Shown: positions 1 to 7,648 of the stretch, in pieces
How positions within the stretch are numbered: position 1 is the first letter of the stretch
Layout of the letters: each line of letters starts with the position of its first letter
NCBI RefSeq assembly: GCF_003633755.1
Contig: NZ_RBIL01000001.1
Coordinates: forward strand, 2,775,426-2,839,425
DNA: 64,000 nucleotides
Direction of reading: 5' to 3'
From: Solirubrobacter pauli
GTDB taxonomy: Bacteria; Actinomycetota; Thermoleophilia; Solirubrobacterales; Solirubrobacteraceae
Made by a program: the position numbers and the translations under genes
Notes under the pieces: generated by a model
Database searches by the model: none
The model's input: only the letters and a program-made list of their open reading frames with translations
Told to the model about the DNA's origin: nothing

Positions 1-81
1 CCCGCGGGAACGCCGCGGCGACGACCCCGCCGCGCCGACGCGCGGCGCGGGCCCCGCCAACAGCTCCAGCAGGTCGCTCAT
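1..81 (-). CDS. N-terminal fragment of a gene downstream of the radical SAM gene
   Basis: The first 27 codons of a minus-strand gene that runs off the left edge. Its ATG at 81 overlaps the TGA of the radical SAM gene (ATGA), so it is co-transcribed and probably translationally coupled. The visible start (MSDLLELLAGPAP) matches no family I can name. In Nit1-type clusters the neighbours of this radical SAM gene are usually a GNAT acetyltransferase, a nitrilase or an AIR-synthase-like protein. That is context only and cannot be tested from 27 residues. Confidence 0.6.
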   Translation of the reverse strand, partial: MSDLLELLAGPAPRVGAAGSSPRRSRG

Positions 82-1145
82 CCGCCCGCCGCCTGGAGCG
101 CCGAGCAGGCTCCGCAGGCCGCGCAGCCCGCGCCCTGGTCCGCCCCGCGCATCCCCGCCAGCGCGAGTGCGTTGGCCACGCGCGAGGTGACGGAGAGCAG
201 CGTCGCCGGGTCGGGCGCTGGGACGCCGTCGGCGTGCGCGAGCGAGCCGACCAGCGGCCGGTACGGCACGACGAACGGGTACACGCCGCGGTCGATCAGC
301 GCCTCGGCGTCCGCGACCAGCGCGTCCGGGTCCTCACCGAGGCCGACCAGCAGGTACGTGGAGACGCGGTTGCGGCCGAACACGGCCACCGCGCGCTCCC
401 ACGCCTGCCAGTAGCGCGACAGCGGCACGGACGCCTTGCCCGGCGTCCACCGCGCACGGACGTCCGGGTCCATCGACTCGACGTGGATGCCGATCGCCTC
501 CGCACCGGCGAGGTGCAGCGCGTCGATCCACTCCAGTTCGACCGGGGGCTCGATCTGCACCTGGATCGGCAGGTCCGGCACTGCCGCCTTGACCGCGCGC
601 ACGCACCGCGCGAGGTGCTTGGCGCCGCGGTCGGCGCCGTTCGACGTGCCGGTGGTCATCACCATCTGCCGCACGCCGTCCAGCCGCACGGCGGCGGCGG
701 CCACCTCGGCGAGCTGCTCGGGGAACTTGACCTGGGTCGTCGCGCCGGCCCGCAGCGACTCCTCGATCGTGCAGAAGCGGCAGCGCGTCGACTCCTGCGT
801 GTAGCGGATGCACGTCTGCACGACGGTCGTGGCGAGCACGTGCGTGCCGTGCAGGCGGGCGATCGCCTCGTACCTGACGCCGTCGGCCGTGGTCAGGTCG
901 TAGAAGCGCGGACGCTGGATCGGCTCGACCATGGCGTCCTCGACGACCACGCCGTCGCGCGTCAGGCGGCCGCCATCGTCGAGCTCGAACGGCGAGTCCT
1001 GCGCGAGCGGCAGCGTCGCTCCGCACCCGCCGCGCAGGGTGAAGTGCCCGTCGTCGGAGGGACCGGCGCCCGCGCGCCGGCGCACCGGCGGCGGCGCGGC
1101 GCGCAGCCCGCGGACCGCGAGCTCGGTGCGGAGCGCGAGATCCAC
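78..1145 (-). CDS. Radical SAM protein, MSMEG_0568 family (nitrogen-starvation cluster)
   Basis: A 355-residue radical SAM enzyme. Cysteines at about 112, 122 and 125 give a CX9CX2C cluster motif rather than the usual CX3CX2C, which is the kind of spacing known from Elp3-type enzymes. The barrel follows (GTSNGAD, QIEPPVELEWID, GIHVESMD, VSTYLLVGLGED). A second CxxCxxC motif sits at about 341-347, ten residues before the C-terminus, and may hold another cluster. The start is GTG at 1145, directly after the stop of the MSMEG_0572-like gene (1146-1148), so the two are one transcript. The family assignment rests on recalled similarity to MSMEG_0568/Sll0785 and on the neighbour. The reaction is unknown. 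Confidence 0.8.
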   Translation of the reverse strand: MDLALRTELAVRGLRAAPPPVRRRAGAGPSDDGHFTLRGGCGATLPLAQDSPFELDDGGRLTRDGVVVEDAMVEPIQRPRFYDLTTADGVRYEAIARLHGTHVLATTVVQTCIRYTQESTRCRFCTIEESLRAGATTQVKFPEQLAEVAAAAVRLDGVRQMVMTTGTSNGADRGAKHLARCVRAVKAAVPDLPIQVQIEPPVELEWIDALHLAGAEAIGIHVESMDPDVRARWTPGKASVPLSRYWQAWERAVAVFGRNRVSTYLLVGLGEDPDALVADAEALIDRGVYPFVVPYRPLVGSLAHADGVPAPDPATLLSVTSRVANALALAGMRGADQGAGCAACGACSALQAAGG

Positions 1146-1667
1146 CTAGAACATCCAGGTGGTGTTGATGATCGCGCCCTTGCGCGCGTACTCGATCATC
1201 GCGTCCTGCATGTCGAGCGGATGGCAGGGGATCACGCCCTCCATCAGGTCCTCCTCGCGCGCGCCGTGAAGCGCGAGGCCGAGCCGGCAGGCGAAGACCT
1301 TGCCGCCCTCCTCGATGAACTTCGCGAGCTGGTTGTTCTCGTTGCGCATGCCCGGGAACAGCTCGCTGCCGACGGTCGGGAAGCCGCGCGTGGCGAGGCA
1401 GTTCAGGGACCCGATGCCGAAGAAGTAGAGGGCGCTCTCGAAGCCCTTGCGCTGCGCGCGGATCGCCAGCAGCACGGCCACGAAGCTCACCGACGACTCG
1501 TGCACGATGCCGTGGACCATGCCCAGGTACGTCTCGCCGGGCTCGGCCTGGTAGTCGGGGAAGACCTTCGTCGCCCCGTAGATCGACGCCCCCGTCTCCT
1601 TCGTCGGGTGGGGGATCTCCATCAGGCTCGCGATCTCCGCGTCGCTGAGCTTGGGCTCTACCGCCAT
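1146..1667 (-). CDS. MSMEG_0572/Sll0783-family nitrogen starvation response protein
   Basis: A 173-residue cytosolic protein with the hallmarks of the MSMEG_0572/Sll0783 family: an N-terminal HPTKETGASIYGATKVFPDY segment, EPGETYLGMVHGIVHE, and a C-terminal block ending GAIINTTWMF. The family is named for the cyanobacterial gene induced on nitrogen starvation and marks the conserved Nit1 gene cluster. Its biochemical role is unknown. The ATG at 1667 is preceded by a strong GAGGAGG ribosome-binding site, which rules out the longer frame extending upstream to 2045. It is the first gene of the minus-strand cluster. The nitrilase usually found in the cluster is not between this gene and the radical SAM gene. 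Confidence 0.88.
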   Translation of the reverse strand: MAVEPKLSDAEIASLMEIPHPTKETGASIYGATKVFPDYQAEPGETYLGMVHGIVHESSVSFVAVLLAIRAQRKGFESALYFFGIGSLNCLATRGFPTVGSELFPGMRNENNQLAKFIEEGGKVFACRLGLALHGAREEDLMEGVIPCHPLDMQDAMIEYARKGAIINTTWMF

Positions 1668-1730
1668 GTCCTGTTCCTCCTCTGGAAGCTGTGCGGCACA
1701 CGATCTCGCGGCGGCCCGCGCGCCCCCACC

Positions 1731-1822
1731 GACCGGCGGTCCGGGGTTTTCGACCTTCGGTTGGGACATCGGGTCCTGATCCGAGACCGGCGGTCGGGAG
1801 AACCCGACGCCGACCCTCGGTA
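1731..1822. promoter_or_regulatory. Four-copy operator-like motif GACCnnCGGT in a divergent promoter
   Basis: In the 165-bp gap between the nitrogen-starvation gene (minus) and the PAS kinase (plus) the motif GACCnnCGGT occurs four times: GACCGGCGGTC at 1731 and 1785, GACCTTCGGTT at 1752 and GACCCTCGGTA at 1812. The GACCGGCGGTC form is an 11-bp dyad around its central base. A second direct repeat, agaacccgac, occurs at 1799 and 1822. The last copy lies just before the GTG start of the kinase. This looks like a multi-site operator. The cognate regulator is unknown. Confidence 0.6.
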
Positions 1823-1832
1823 GAACCCGACC

Positions 1833-2876
1833 GTGGCCGACGTCGAGCGCCTCGGAACCGCCCCGCGTGACGTGCTCGCCGCGCTGCTGGAGGCCGTCGC
1901 CGACGCCGTCTACCTCGTCGATCCCGACGGCCGGGTGGTGTTCGCCAACCCGGCCGCGCTGCGCGCGCTCGGGTACGAGGAGGACGAGCTGCTGGGGCGC
2001 GTGAGCCACCCGACGATCCACCACTCGCACTGGGACGGGAGCCACTTCCCGCAGGCGCAGTGCCCGATGCTGCGTCCGCGTCTGACGGGCGAGACCGTAC
2101 GCGTGTACGGCGACTGCTTCTGGCGCAAGGACGGCTCGAAGTTCCGCGTCGCCTACAGCAGCGCGCCGCTGGCGATGCCCGAGGGCCGCGGCGCGGTGGT
2201 CGTCTTCCGCGACGTCACCTCACGCATGGAGGACGAGGTCGCGGCCCGGCGGGAGGCGGTCGAGCGCGCCCGCGCGGCGGAGATCCACGCGTCCCGCGCC
2301 CGGATCGTCGAGGCCGCGGACGCCGAGCGCCGCCGGCTCGGCCGCGACCTGCACGACGGCGCGCAGCAACGGCTCGTGCGCGTGCTGCTCGCGCTGCGCC
2401 TGGCCGGTCGCGGCGCCGACGACGCGACGCGCGCCCTGCTCGACGCCGCCGCCGGCGACGTCGACGCCGCGATCGCCGAGCTGCGCGAGCTCGGCGCGGG
2501 CATCCACCCCCAGATCCTGACGAACCGCGGGATCGCCGCGGCGGTCGAGTCGCTGACCGGGCCGCTCCCGCTGCTCGTAGAGGCGTCGATCCCCGAGGCG
2601 CGCTACCCGGCCGGGGTGGAGGCCGCCGCGTACTTCGTGATCGCCGAGGCGCTGACCAACGTCCTCAAGCACGCGCACGCCACGGCCGCGTCCGTGACCG
2701 TGCGCGAGGCGGACGGCCGCCTGATCGTCGAGGTCGCCGACGACGGGCGCGGCGGCGTCGACATCGACGGCGGCAGCGGCCTGCGTGGCCTCGAGGACCG
2801 CGTGGCCGCGCTCGACGGCACGTTCGAGGTCCGCGACGGCCGCGGCACGACCGTCCGCGCGGAGTTGCCTCTCTAG
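1833..2876 (+). CDS. PAS-domain sensor histidine kinase (NarL/DegS type)
   Basis: A 347-residue soluble kinase. A PAS domain (about 15-130, with LVDPDGRVVFANPAA and later FRDVT) is followed by a HisKA_3 dimerisation helix with the phospho-accepting histidine in RDLHDGAQQRL (His174). A HATPase domain follows with an N-box AEALTNVLKHA and a G-box DGRGGVDIDGGSGLRGL. No transmembrane segment is visible, so it probably senses a cytosolic signal through PAS. The GTG start at 1833 follows the operator array. Its TAG stop shares CTAG (2873-2876) with the stop of the convergent NarL-type response regulator, the obvious partner by family, although the two are not co-transcribed. Confidence 0.88.
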   Translation: MADVERLGTAPRDVLAALLEAVADAVYLVDPDGRVVFANPAALRALGYEEDELLGRVSHPTIHHSHWDGSHFPQAQCPMLRPRLTGETVRVYGDCFWRKDGSKFRVAYSSAPLAMPEGRGAVVVFRDVTSRMEDEVAARREAVERARAAEIHASRARIVEAADAERRRLGRDLHDGAQQRLVRVLLALRLAGRGADDATRALLDAAAGDVDAAIAELRELGAGIHPQILTNRGIAAAVESLTGPLPLLVEASIPEARYPAGVEAAAYFVIAEALTNVLKHAHATAASVTVREADGRLIVEVADDGRGGVDIDGGSGLRGLEDRVAALDGTFEVRDGRGTTVRAELPL

Positions 2877-3526
2877 GAGGCGCGCAGCATCGTCAGCACC
2901 GCCATGACGCGCCGGTGCTGGAGCGGCTCGTCACCGAGCCCGAGCTTGTGGAAGACGCCCGTCACATGCTTCTCGACGGCCGCGGGGGTGACGCCGAGGT
3001 CGGCCGCGATCCCGTGGTTGGACTTGCCCTCGGCCATCTGGGCGAGGACGGTGCGCTCACGCGCGGTCAGGTCGTCGATCGGCGAGTCGCGCCGGCGCCG
3101 GGACACCATCCGCTGCACGACCTCCGGGTCCAGCGCGCTGCCGCCGTCCGCGACCCGCCGCACCGAGTCCAGGAACGAGTCCACGTCGCCGATCCGGGAC
3201 TTGAGCAGGTACCCGACGCCCTTCGCGTCCTCGCCGATCAGGTCCAGCGGGTAGCGCTCCTCGAGGAAGTTGGAGAGCACCAGCACCGCCGTCTCGGGGT
3301 ACTGGCGGCGCACCTCGATCGCGGCCCGGAGCCCGTCGTCGGTGCCCTCGGGCGGCATCTGCACGTCGGTGATGGCCACGTCCGGCCGGTGCTCGGCGAC
3401 CGCGCCGAGCACGTGGTCCGCGCGCGCGACCGTCGCCACCACCTCGATCCCGGCGTCCTCGAGCAGTCGCGCGAGCCCCGCGCTCAGCAGCACCTCGTCG
3501 TCGGCCAACAGGACCCGCAGCGGCAT
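2873..3526 (-). CDS. NarL/LuxR-family response regulator
   Basis: A 217-residue response regulator. The receiver domain has the acidic pair DD (9-10), the phospho-acceptor Asp54 in ITDVQMPPEG and Lys109 in GYLLKS. A C-terminal LuxR/GerE helix-turn-helix follows (LTARERTVLAQMAEGKSNHGIAADLGVTPAAVEKHVTGVFHKLGL). The ATG at 3526 lies four bases after the stop of the KGGVGR/TPR gene, so it belongs to the TIR operon rather than to a classic kinase-regulator operon. The likely kinase is the convergent PAS kinase at 1833-2876. The target promoters are unknown. The operator array at 1731-1822 and the TIR operon promoter are candidates. Confidence 0.9.
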   Translation of the reverse strand: MPLRVLLADDEVLLSAGLARLLEDAGIEVVATVARADHVLGAVAEHRPDVAITDVQMPPEGTDDGLRAAIEVRRQYPETAVLVLSNFLEERYPLDLIGEDAKGVGYLLKSRIGDVDSFLDSVRRVADGGSALDPEVVQRMVSRRRRDSPIDDLTARERTVLAQMAEGKSNHGIAADLGVTPAAVEKHVTGVFHKLGLGDEPLQHRRVMAVLTMLRAS

Positions 3527-3530
3527 CTGA

Positions 3531-6500
3531 TCAGACGAGTGGCGGGGTTCGCATGGCGACGGCGATCCGCCGGCGGATCGCCTCGGCACCTGACCGGTCG
3601 CCGATCTCGTCGAGCAGCTCGACCTGCTTCTGCATCGCGTCGACAGTGCTCGGGTGGGTGTCGCCGTAGAGCAGGCTCCGACCCGCGACGACGGCTGCGA
3701 TGACTTCAAGCGCTTCGTCGTGGCGCGCGAGGGTGCGCAGCACGCCGAACCACGCCCACGCGGTCGACAGCGTTCGGGGGTGGTCCGGACCCAGCACATG
3801 CGCCATCTGCTCGAACGTCGTCGAGAGCTCCGACTCCGCGGCTTCGGGGTGACCCGCGTAGTTCAGCGCGACGCCGAGCAACGCGTCCGCGGAGAACGTC
3901 TCAGGGTGCGTCGGCCCGAGTGTGGCGCGCATGACCTCCGCCGCTCGTCGGATCTCACTGAGCGCGCGCTCGTGCGCACCCCGGCGCATCAGCATGTCAC
4001 CCAGCGTGAGGCGTGCACGCTGCGTCTCGAGGTGGGCCTCGCCGAGGTCGTTCTCCAGCGTGCGCATCACCTCGACGAGCAACCACTCCGCTTCGTCGGT
4101 CCGTCCGAGGATGTCGAGCGTCTGCGCAAGATGCTGCTTGGTCCGCACGACGAGCTCATCCGCGCGCCCGAACCGGAGCTGCGCGCTGCTCACGACTCGC
4201 TCGTCCAACCGCAGCGCGGCCTCGAAGTCGCCCATCGCGGCCAGGGTCATCGCCAGATGCGACATCGCCATGAGCGTCTGCGAGTGGCCCTCACCGAGCA
4301 CCTGGGTGCGGCTGATGAGGATCTGCTCCCGCAGCTTCCGTGCGCCTTCGAAATAGCCACGCCGCTCTTGCGTCGTCGCGATCTCGTCGAGCATCGACAG
4401 ACGAAGCGGATGATTGACATCGAGTCGGGCGACCGCCTCCTCGCCACGGTGCAGCACTTCGGCAGCCTCCACCAGCAGACCGGCGGTGCGCAGCACCGCC
4501 CCCGCGGCCGCGTAGCCGTCAATGCGGACCGGATGCGAGTAGGACAGGTGGTCGACCGCGATCTCGAGGACCTCTCGCACGAGGTCCACGGCTCGACCCG
4601 TGTCGCCGGTCGCCGCCATCGCGCGCGCATGTGCAAACTCGGCTCTCAGCGTCTCGGGGCGAGCGCTGCCGCGAAGCTGCTGATAGCCGTCCGCGACGCT
4701 CTCGCGCAAGGCCACCGACTCGTCCGTCGCCTCTCCGGCTTCGAGCATGTCGGCGAGGGTCGCCTTCGCCTCGAGGGCCAACTCGTGAACTCGGTCCGAA
4801 CGTGCGGTGCGAACCTCGACGACGTGACGCTGCAGCCTGAGGCCGCCGGCCAGGTCGCCGGCCATGCACCGGGCCTCTGCGAGCGTGCTCTGGGCTTTGA
4901 GCGTCAGCTTGTGCGTCGCTCCGAACTTCCGCTCGAGCTCGTTCCAGAGCCCGGTCAGCAGGTCGAGCGCTTGCTCCGAGTCACCGCTGTGAGCGAGGAC
5001 ACGTCCGAAGGACAGCTGTGCGTCGAAGGTCTTCAATGCAGATGATCCGAGCAGGTGCGACAGCAGCGCATGCGCTTCGGTGACCTGCGTCAAGGCCTCG
5101 TCGTACTGGTTCGCGTCGACCAGGGCGTCCGCCAGAGCGAGCTTGGCGTCCGCGTGTGCGCGCGTGTCCGCGTGCCGGAACTGGTCGAAGCTCGCGAGTT
5201 GACGACGGCGAACCTCGAGGGCCGCGAGCCGGTCGGCGCCGGCCTGGCACAGAGTCGCTCGAAGTCCGAGCACCTCGTATCCCGCGAACGAGTACTGCGC
5301 GTCGTCGTCGACGATCTCGGACTCCAGCTCTTCTATGAAGGTGCGCGCGTCGTCGAGCTCACCGACGTCGATCAGCAGGCTCGCGTGACGGCCCGCTGCG
5401 GTGAGCGTTGCCGAATCGTGGATCCCACGCTCGCGGAGCAGCTCTTCGAATCGCTGCCACAGGGCCGGCATGGCGATCCGGTCCGCGACGGCGGATGGTG
5501 GGCTGTCGCGGGCGTCGATGGCGAAGTGCCTGGAAACGATCTTCGGCGTGCGGGCGTGCTCGCCGCGCAGCACAGGGAACACGCGTCGAGGGGTGCGATC
5601 GGCTGCGTGCTCAGACAGGAACTGCTCGAGTTCGATGTCACCCATCGATGATCCGTCGCGGTCGACGAGGATCGCGAGGTTGCGGGCGCGTCTCAGCCGT
5701 CCGAGCCGCACAGGGCCAGCGTCGTCGGCAACGCGTAGACCTCGCTGGCGAAGCTCGCGGGCGAGGGCTCGTCCAAACCGCGCGTCCGAGCGAGCGAAGG
5801 CCACGAACACGTCGCTGTCACGTGCCTTCTGAGCGCGTCCGCGCTGGCTTCTCGCCGTGTCGACGTAGCTCTCGCGGTTGCCGATCAGCAGCTCCGTGCG
5901 CTCCGTCCGGTGAGCGACGACGGCGGCGAGGGTCTCGAACGCGTGCCCGATCCACAGTGGGTCCGACGTGCCTTCCTCGATCACCGCCAACCGTTCGCCG
6001 AAGCTCCAGTGGGCCACGTGTGGGATGCGCAGCTGGGCCAGCAGGTCGCTCGTGGCGACCTCGACGTGCTTGAACGTCTCGACCATCGGGCCGAGGCGCT
6101 GCTCGAAGAGCCTCATCCACTCGCGCGCCAGCTCGACTTCGATCGTCGCTTCGAAGCGGGTGATGACGGGGAACGACGGGACCTGCCCGCGGTCGAAGGG
6201 CAGCACTTGCCGGCTCTCGGCCGACCGTCGCATGACGTCCAGCACCCCGTCCAGGCTCTGGTGGTTCGGCGTGCAGCAGAAGGCGATCAGGTCGGGCAGC
6301 TGGACGGTGCAGATGCCGCCGATGTCCGTGATGCCCGTCCGGCTGTCCAACAGCACGAAGTCGTACTCGCGCTTGAACGCTTCGCGCAACTCCTCCAGGC
6401 GGGTGCCCAGTCCGTTCGCGTACAGCTGATCCCAGTCCAGCGCCTGGACGTGTCCGACGAACGACTCGTCGAGCCCACCCGCCGGCATGACCTCGAGATG

Positions 6501-6791
6501 GCCGAGCATGTTCGGCAGGTTCACCGTGGTCGTGTAGTCCGTGACGCTGAAGGGCTTGCCGTCGGCGAGATCGTCGATCAGCTCGACGACCCCCCGCACC
6601 GGCGTGTCGTCGAGCCAGGGGTCGAAATACAGGTGCAGGCCCGGGGCCTCGAGGTCCCAGTCGACGCAGAGCACCCGGTGCCCCCACTGCGCGAGCAGCG
6701 CCGCGACGTTCGCCAAGGCCATGGAGCGGCCGACCCCGCCCTTGTAGGAGTAGAACGTGCAAATCGTCCCGCTGGCGTGGTGGGCACTCAT
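3531..6791 (-). CDS. KGGVGR-motif ATPase / TIR-like / TPR fusion protein
   Basis: A 1086-residue multidomain protein. Residues about 10-300 form a MinD/ParA-like P-loop domain with the variant Walker A KGGVGRS (17-23), DWDLEAPG (43-50) and the Walker-B-like DFVLLDSRTGITD (143-155). Residues about 325-430 look like a divergent TIR fold (SDVFVAFARSD, then LAILVD, DIELEQF and RRVFPVL). From about 460 to the end runs an array of kinesin-light-chain-type tetratricopeptide repeats (recurring GxxHPxTL, A..L...G....A). The architecture recalls the FxsT-type proteins of the FxSxx-COOH system, but I see no NB-ARC domain. The ATG at 6791 overlaps the TIR gene stop (ATGA). Likely a sensor or scaffold ATPase working with the TIR protein, in defence or signalling. 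The role is inferred. Confidence 0.85.
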   Translation of the reverse strand: MSAHHASGTICTFYSYKGGVGRSMALANVAALLAQWGHRVLCVDWDLEAPGLHLYFDPWLDDTPVRGVVELIDDLADGKPFSVTDYTTTVNLPNMLGHLEVMPAGGLDESFVGHVQALDWDQLYANGLGTRLEELREAFKREYDFVLLDSRTGITDIGGICTVQLPDLIAFCCTPNHQSLDGVLDVMRRSAESRQVLPFDRGQVPSFPVITRFEATIEVELAREWMRLFEQRLGPMVETFKHVEVATSDLLAQLRIPHVAHWSFGERLAVIEEGTSDPLWIGHAFETLAAVVAHRTERTELLIGNRESYVDTARSQRGRAQKARDSDVFVAFARSDARFGRALARELRQRGLRVADDAGPVRLGRLRRARNLAILVDRDGSSMGDIELEQFLSEHAADRTPRRVFPVLRGEHARTPKIVSRHFAIDARDSPPSAVADRIAMPALWQRFEELLRERGIHDSATLTAAGRHASLLIDVGELDDARTFIEELESEIVDDDAQYSFAGYEVLGLRATLCQAGADRLAALEVRRRQLASFDQFRHADTRAHADAKLALADALVDANQYDEALTQVTEAHALLSHLLGSSALKTFDAQLSFGRVLAHSGDSEQALDLLTGLWNELERKFGATHKLTLKAQSTLAEARCMAGDLAGGLRLQRHVVEVRTARSDRVHELALEAKATLADMLEAGEATDESVALRESVADGYQQLRGSARPETLRAEFAHARAMAATGDTGRAVDLVREVLEIAVDHLSYSHPVRIDGYAAAGAVLRTAGLLVEAAEVLHRGEEAVARLDVNHPLRLSMLDEIATTQERRGYFEGARKLREQILISRTQVLGEGHSQTLMAMSHLAMTLAAMGDFEAALRLDERVVSSAQLRFGRADELVVRTKQHLAQTLDILGRTDEAEWLLVEVMRTLENDLGEAHLETQRARLTLGDMLMRRGAHERALSEIRRAAEVMRATLGPTHPETFSADALLGVALNYAGHPEAAESELSTTFEQMAHVLGPDHPRTLSTAWAWFGVLRTLARHDEALEVIAAVVAGRSLLYGDTHPSTVDAMQKQVELLDEIGDRSGAEAIRRRIAVAMRTPPLV

Positions 6792-7360
6792 AGGCGCGGG
6801 ACCACCACCATGGGCGCAGGAGCCGTCGGCGTCACTTGCAGCGTCGGCCAGTCGGCGGACCACGCCGGCGCATGCGGAACGGCCGCGGCGATGGCCTGGC
6901 AGAGGGCCTTGACGGCGTCCACGAAGTCCAGGTACTTCGACGTGTCAGCAAACCCTCGCGTGGTGTACGCCCAGTCGCGCATGTCGGTGTCCTGGATCGA
7001 CCGAGCGCGCTCCGGGAACTGCGCCCGGTCTCCGTGGAACCTCACGGGGAAGATCAACGCGGCGTCGCCAGCGTCCTCGCAGCGCGCAGCCATGGTGTCG
7101 AACTCGGACATGCACCACCGGGAGCGGAAGTACGTGTGGGTGAAGACCGGGACGAGGAAACGCGAGCGCGCGAGCGCGTCCTGCAGCTTCTGCGGCCAGT
7201 TCTGTCCGGTCTCGATGTCGCGGTCCCAGAAGATGCGTGGCGGGGTCTCCATGGTCTCCTCGAGCCACCCGCGAAGCTCTCCGTGGAAGTAGTTGCGGAC
7301 CCAGTCGCCCGCTACGCCAGCGCGCGTGTAGCTCACGAAGATGTCGTACTCGTAGCTCAA
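6788..7360 (-). CDS. TIR-domain protein, probable NAD-cleaving effector or adaptor
   Basis: A 190-residue protein that is almost entirely one TIR domain: YDIFVSYTR (5-13), FWDRDIETGQNWPQKL (44-59), SRFLVPVFTHTYFRSRWCMSEF (66-87). The glutamate of RWCMSEF (Glu86) sits where TIR NADases have their catalytic Glu, so enzymatic activity is plausible but unproven. A Pro/Val-rich tail ends the protein. The only start in this frame after an upstream stop (7391-7393) is TTG at 7360, with no clear ribosome-binding site. Strongly coding-like sequence continues upstream in a different frame (see 7361-7529), so the real N-terminus is uncertain. The stop overlaps the KGGVGR gene start. Confidence 0.82.
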   Translation of the reverse strand: MSYEYDIFVSYTRAGVAGDWVRNYFHGELRGWLEETMETPPRIFWDRDIETGQNWPQKLQDALARSRFLVPVFTHTYFRSRWCMSEFDTMAARCEDAGDAALIFPVRFHGDRAQFPERARSIQDTDMRDWAYTTRGFADTSKYLDFVDAVKALCQAIAAAVPHAPAWSADWPTLQVTPTAPAPMVVVPRL

Positions 7361-7529
7361 ACGCGAGGCGGTCGCCGAAGGCGTGGCAGCTTACAGCGTC
7401 CATGTGCTCGCGCGTGACGAGCGCGATGCCATCGGCGCGCAGCGCGCTCACGAGCGCCGGGACGACCCGCGGCCCGAACGAGCTCAGATGCCCGAGCCGG
7501 ACCGTGAACAGCGTCACGCCGACGACCAC
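7361..7529 (-). other. Coding-like segment upstream of the TIR gene, +1 frame relative to it
   Basis: From a GTG at 7529 down to about 7361, one minus-strand frame has G or C at nearly every third position and reads as an ordinary hydrophobic/mixed peptide (VVVGVTLFTVRLGHL to GDRLAFE). It has no stop before running into the TIR gene, where that frame becomes a shadow. The TIR frame begins one base offset at TTG 7360. The simplest readings are a frameshift that separates an N-terminal domain from the TIR domain, or a sequencing indel. I do not recognise the segment. Confidence 0.45.
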
Positions 7530-7648
7530 GAAGGACTGCAGCGGCGCGCACCGATGCCCGGTCGGTCAGCCACGGCGGGGATCGTAGGTGCATGTGCGTT
7601 CACCCCTAGGGGAGGCCCGAAGCTCATCCGCGCGCGCCAGCCTGGATC

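Noticed and set aside
234-1823. Long plus-strand open frame (529 codons) opposite the nitrogen-starvation genes
   Set aside because: Composition is Arg/Val/Asp-rich antisense shadow. The minus-strand genes here have clear family motifs and ribosome-binding sites.
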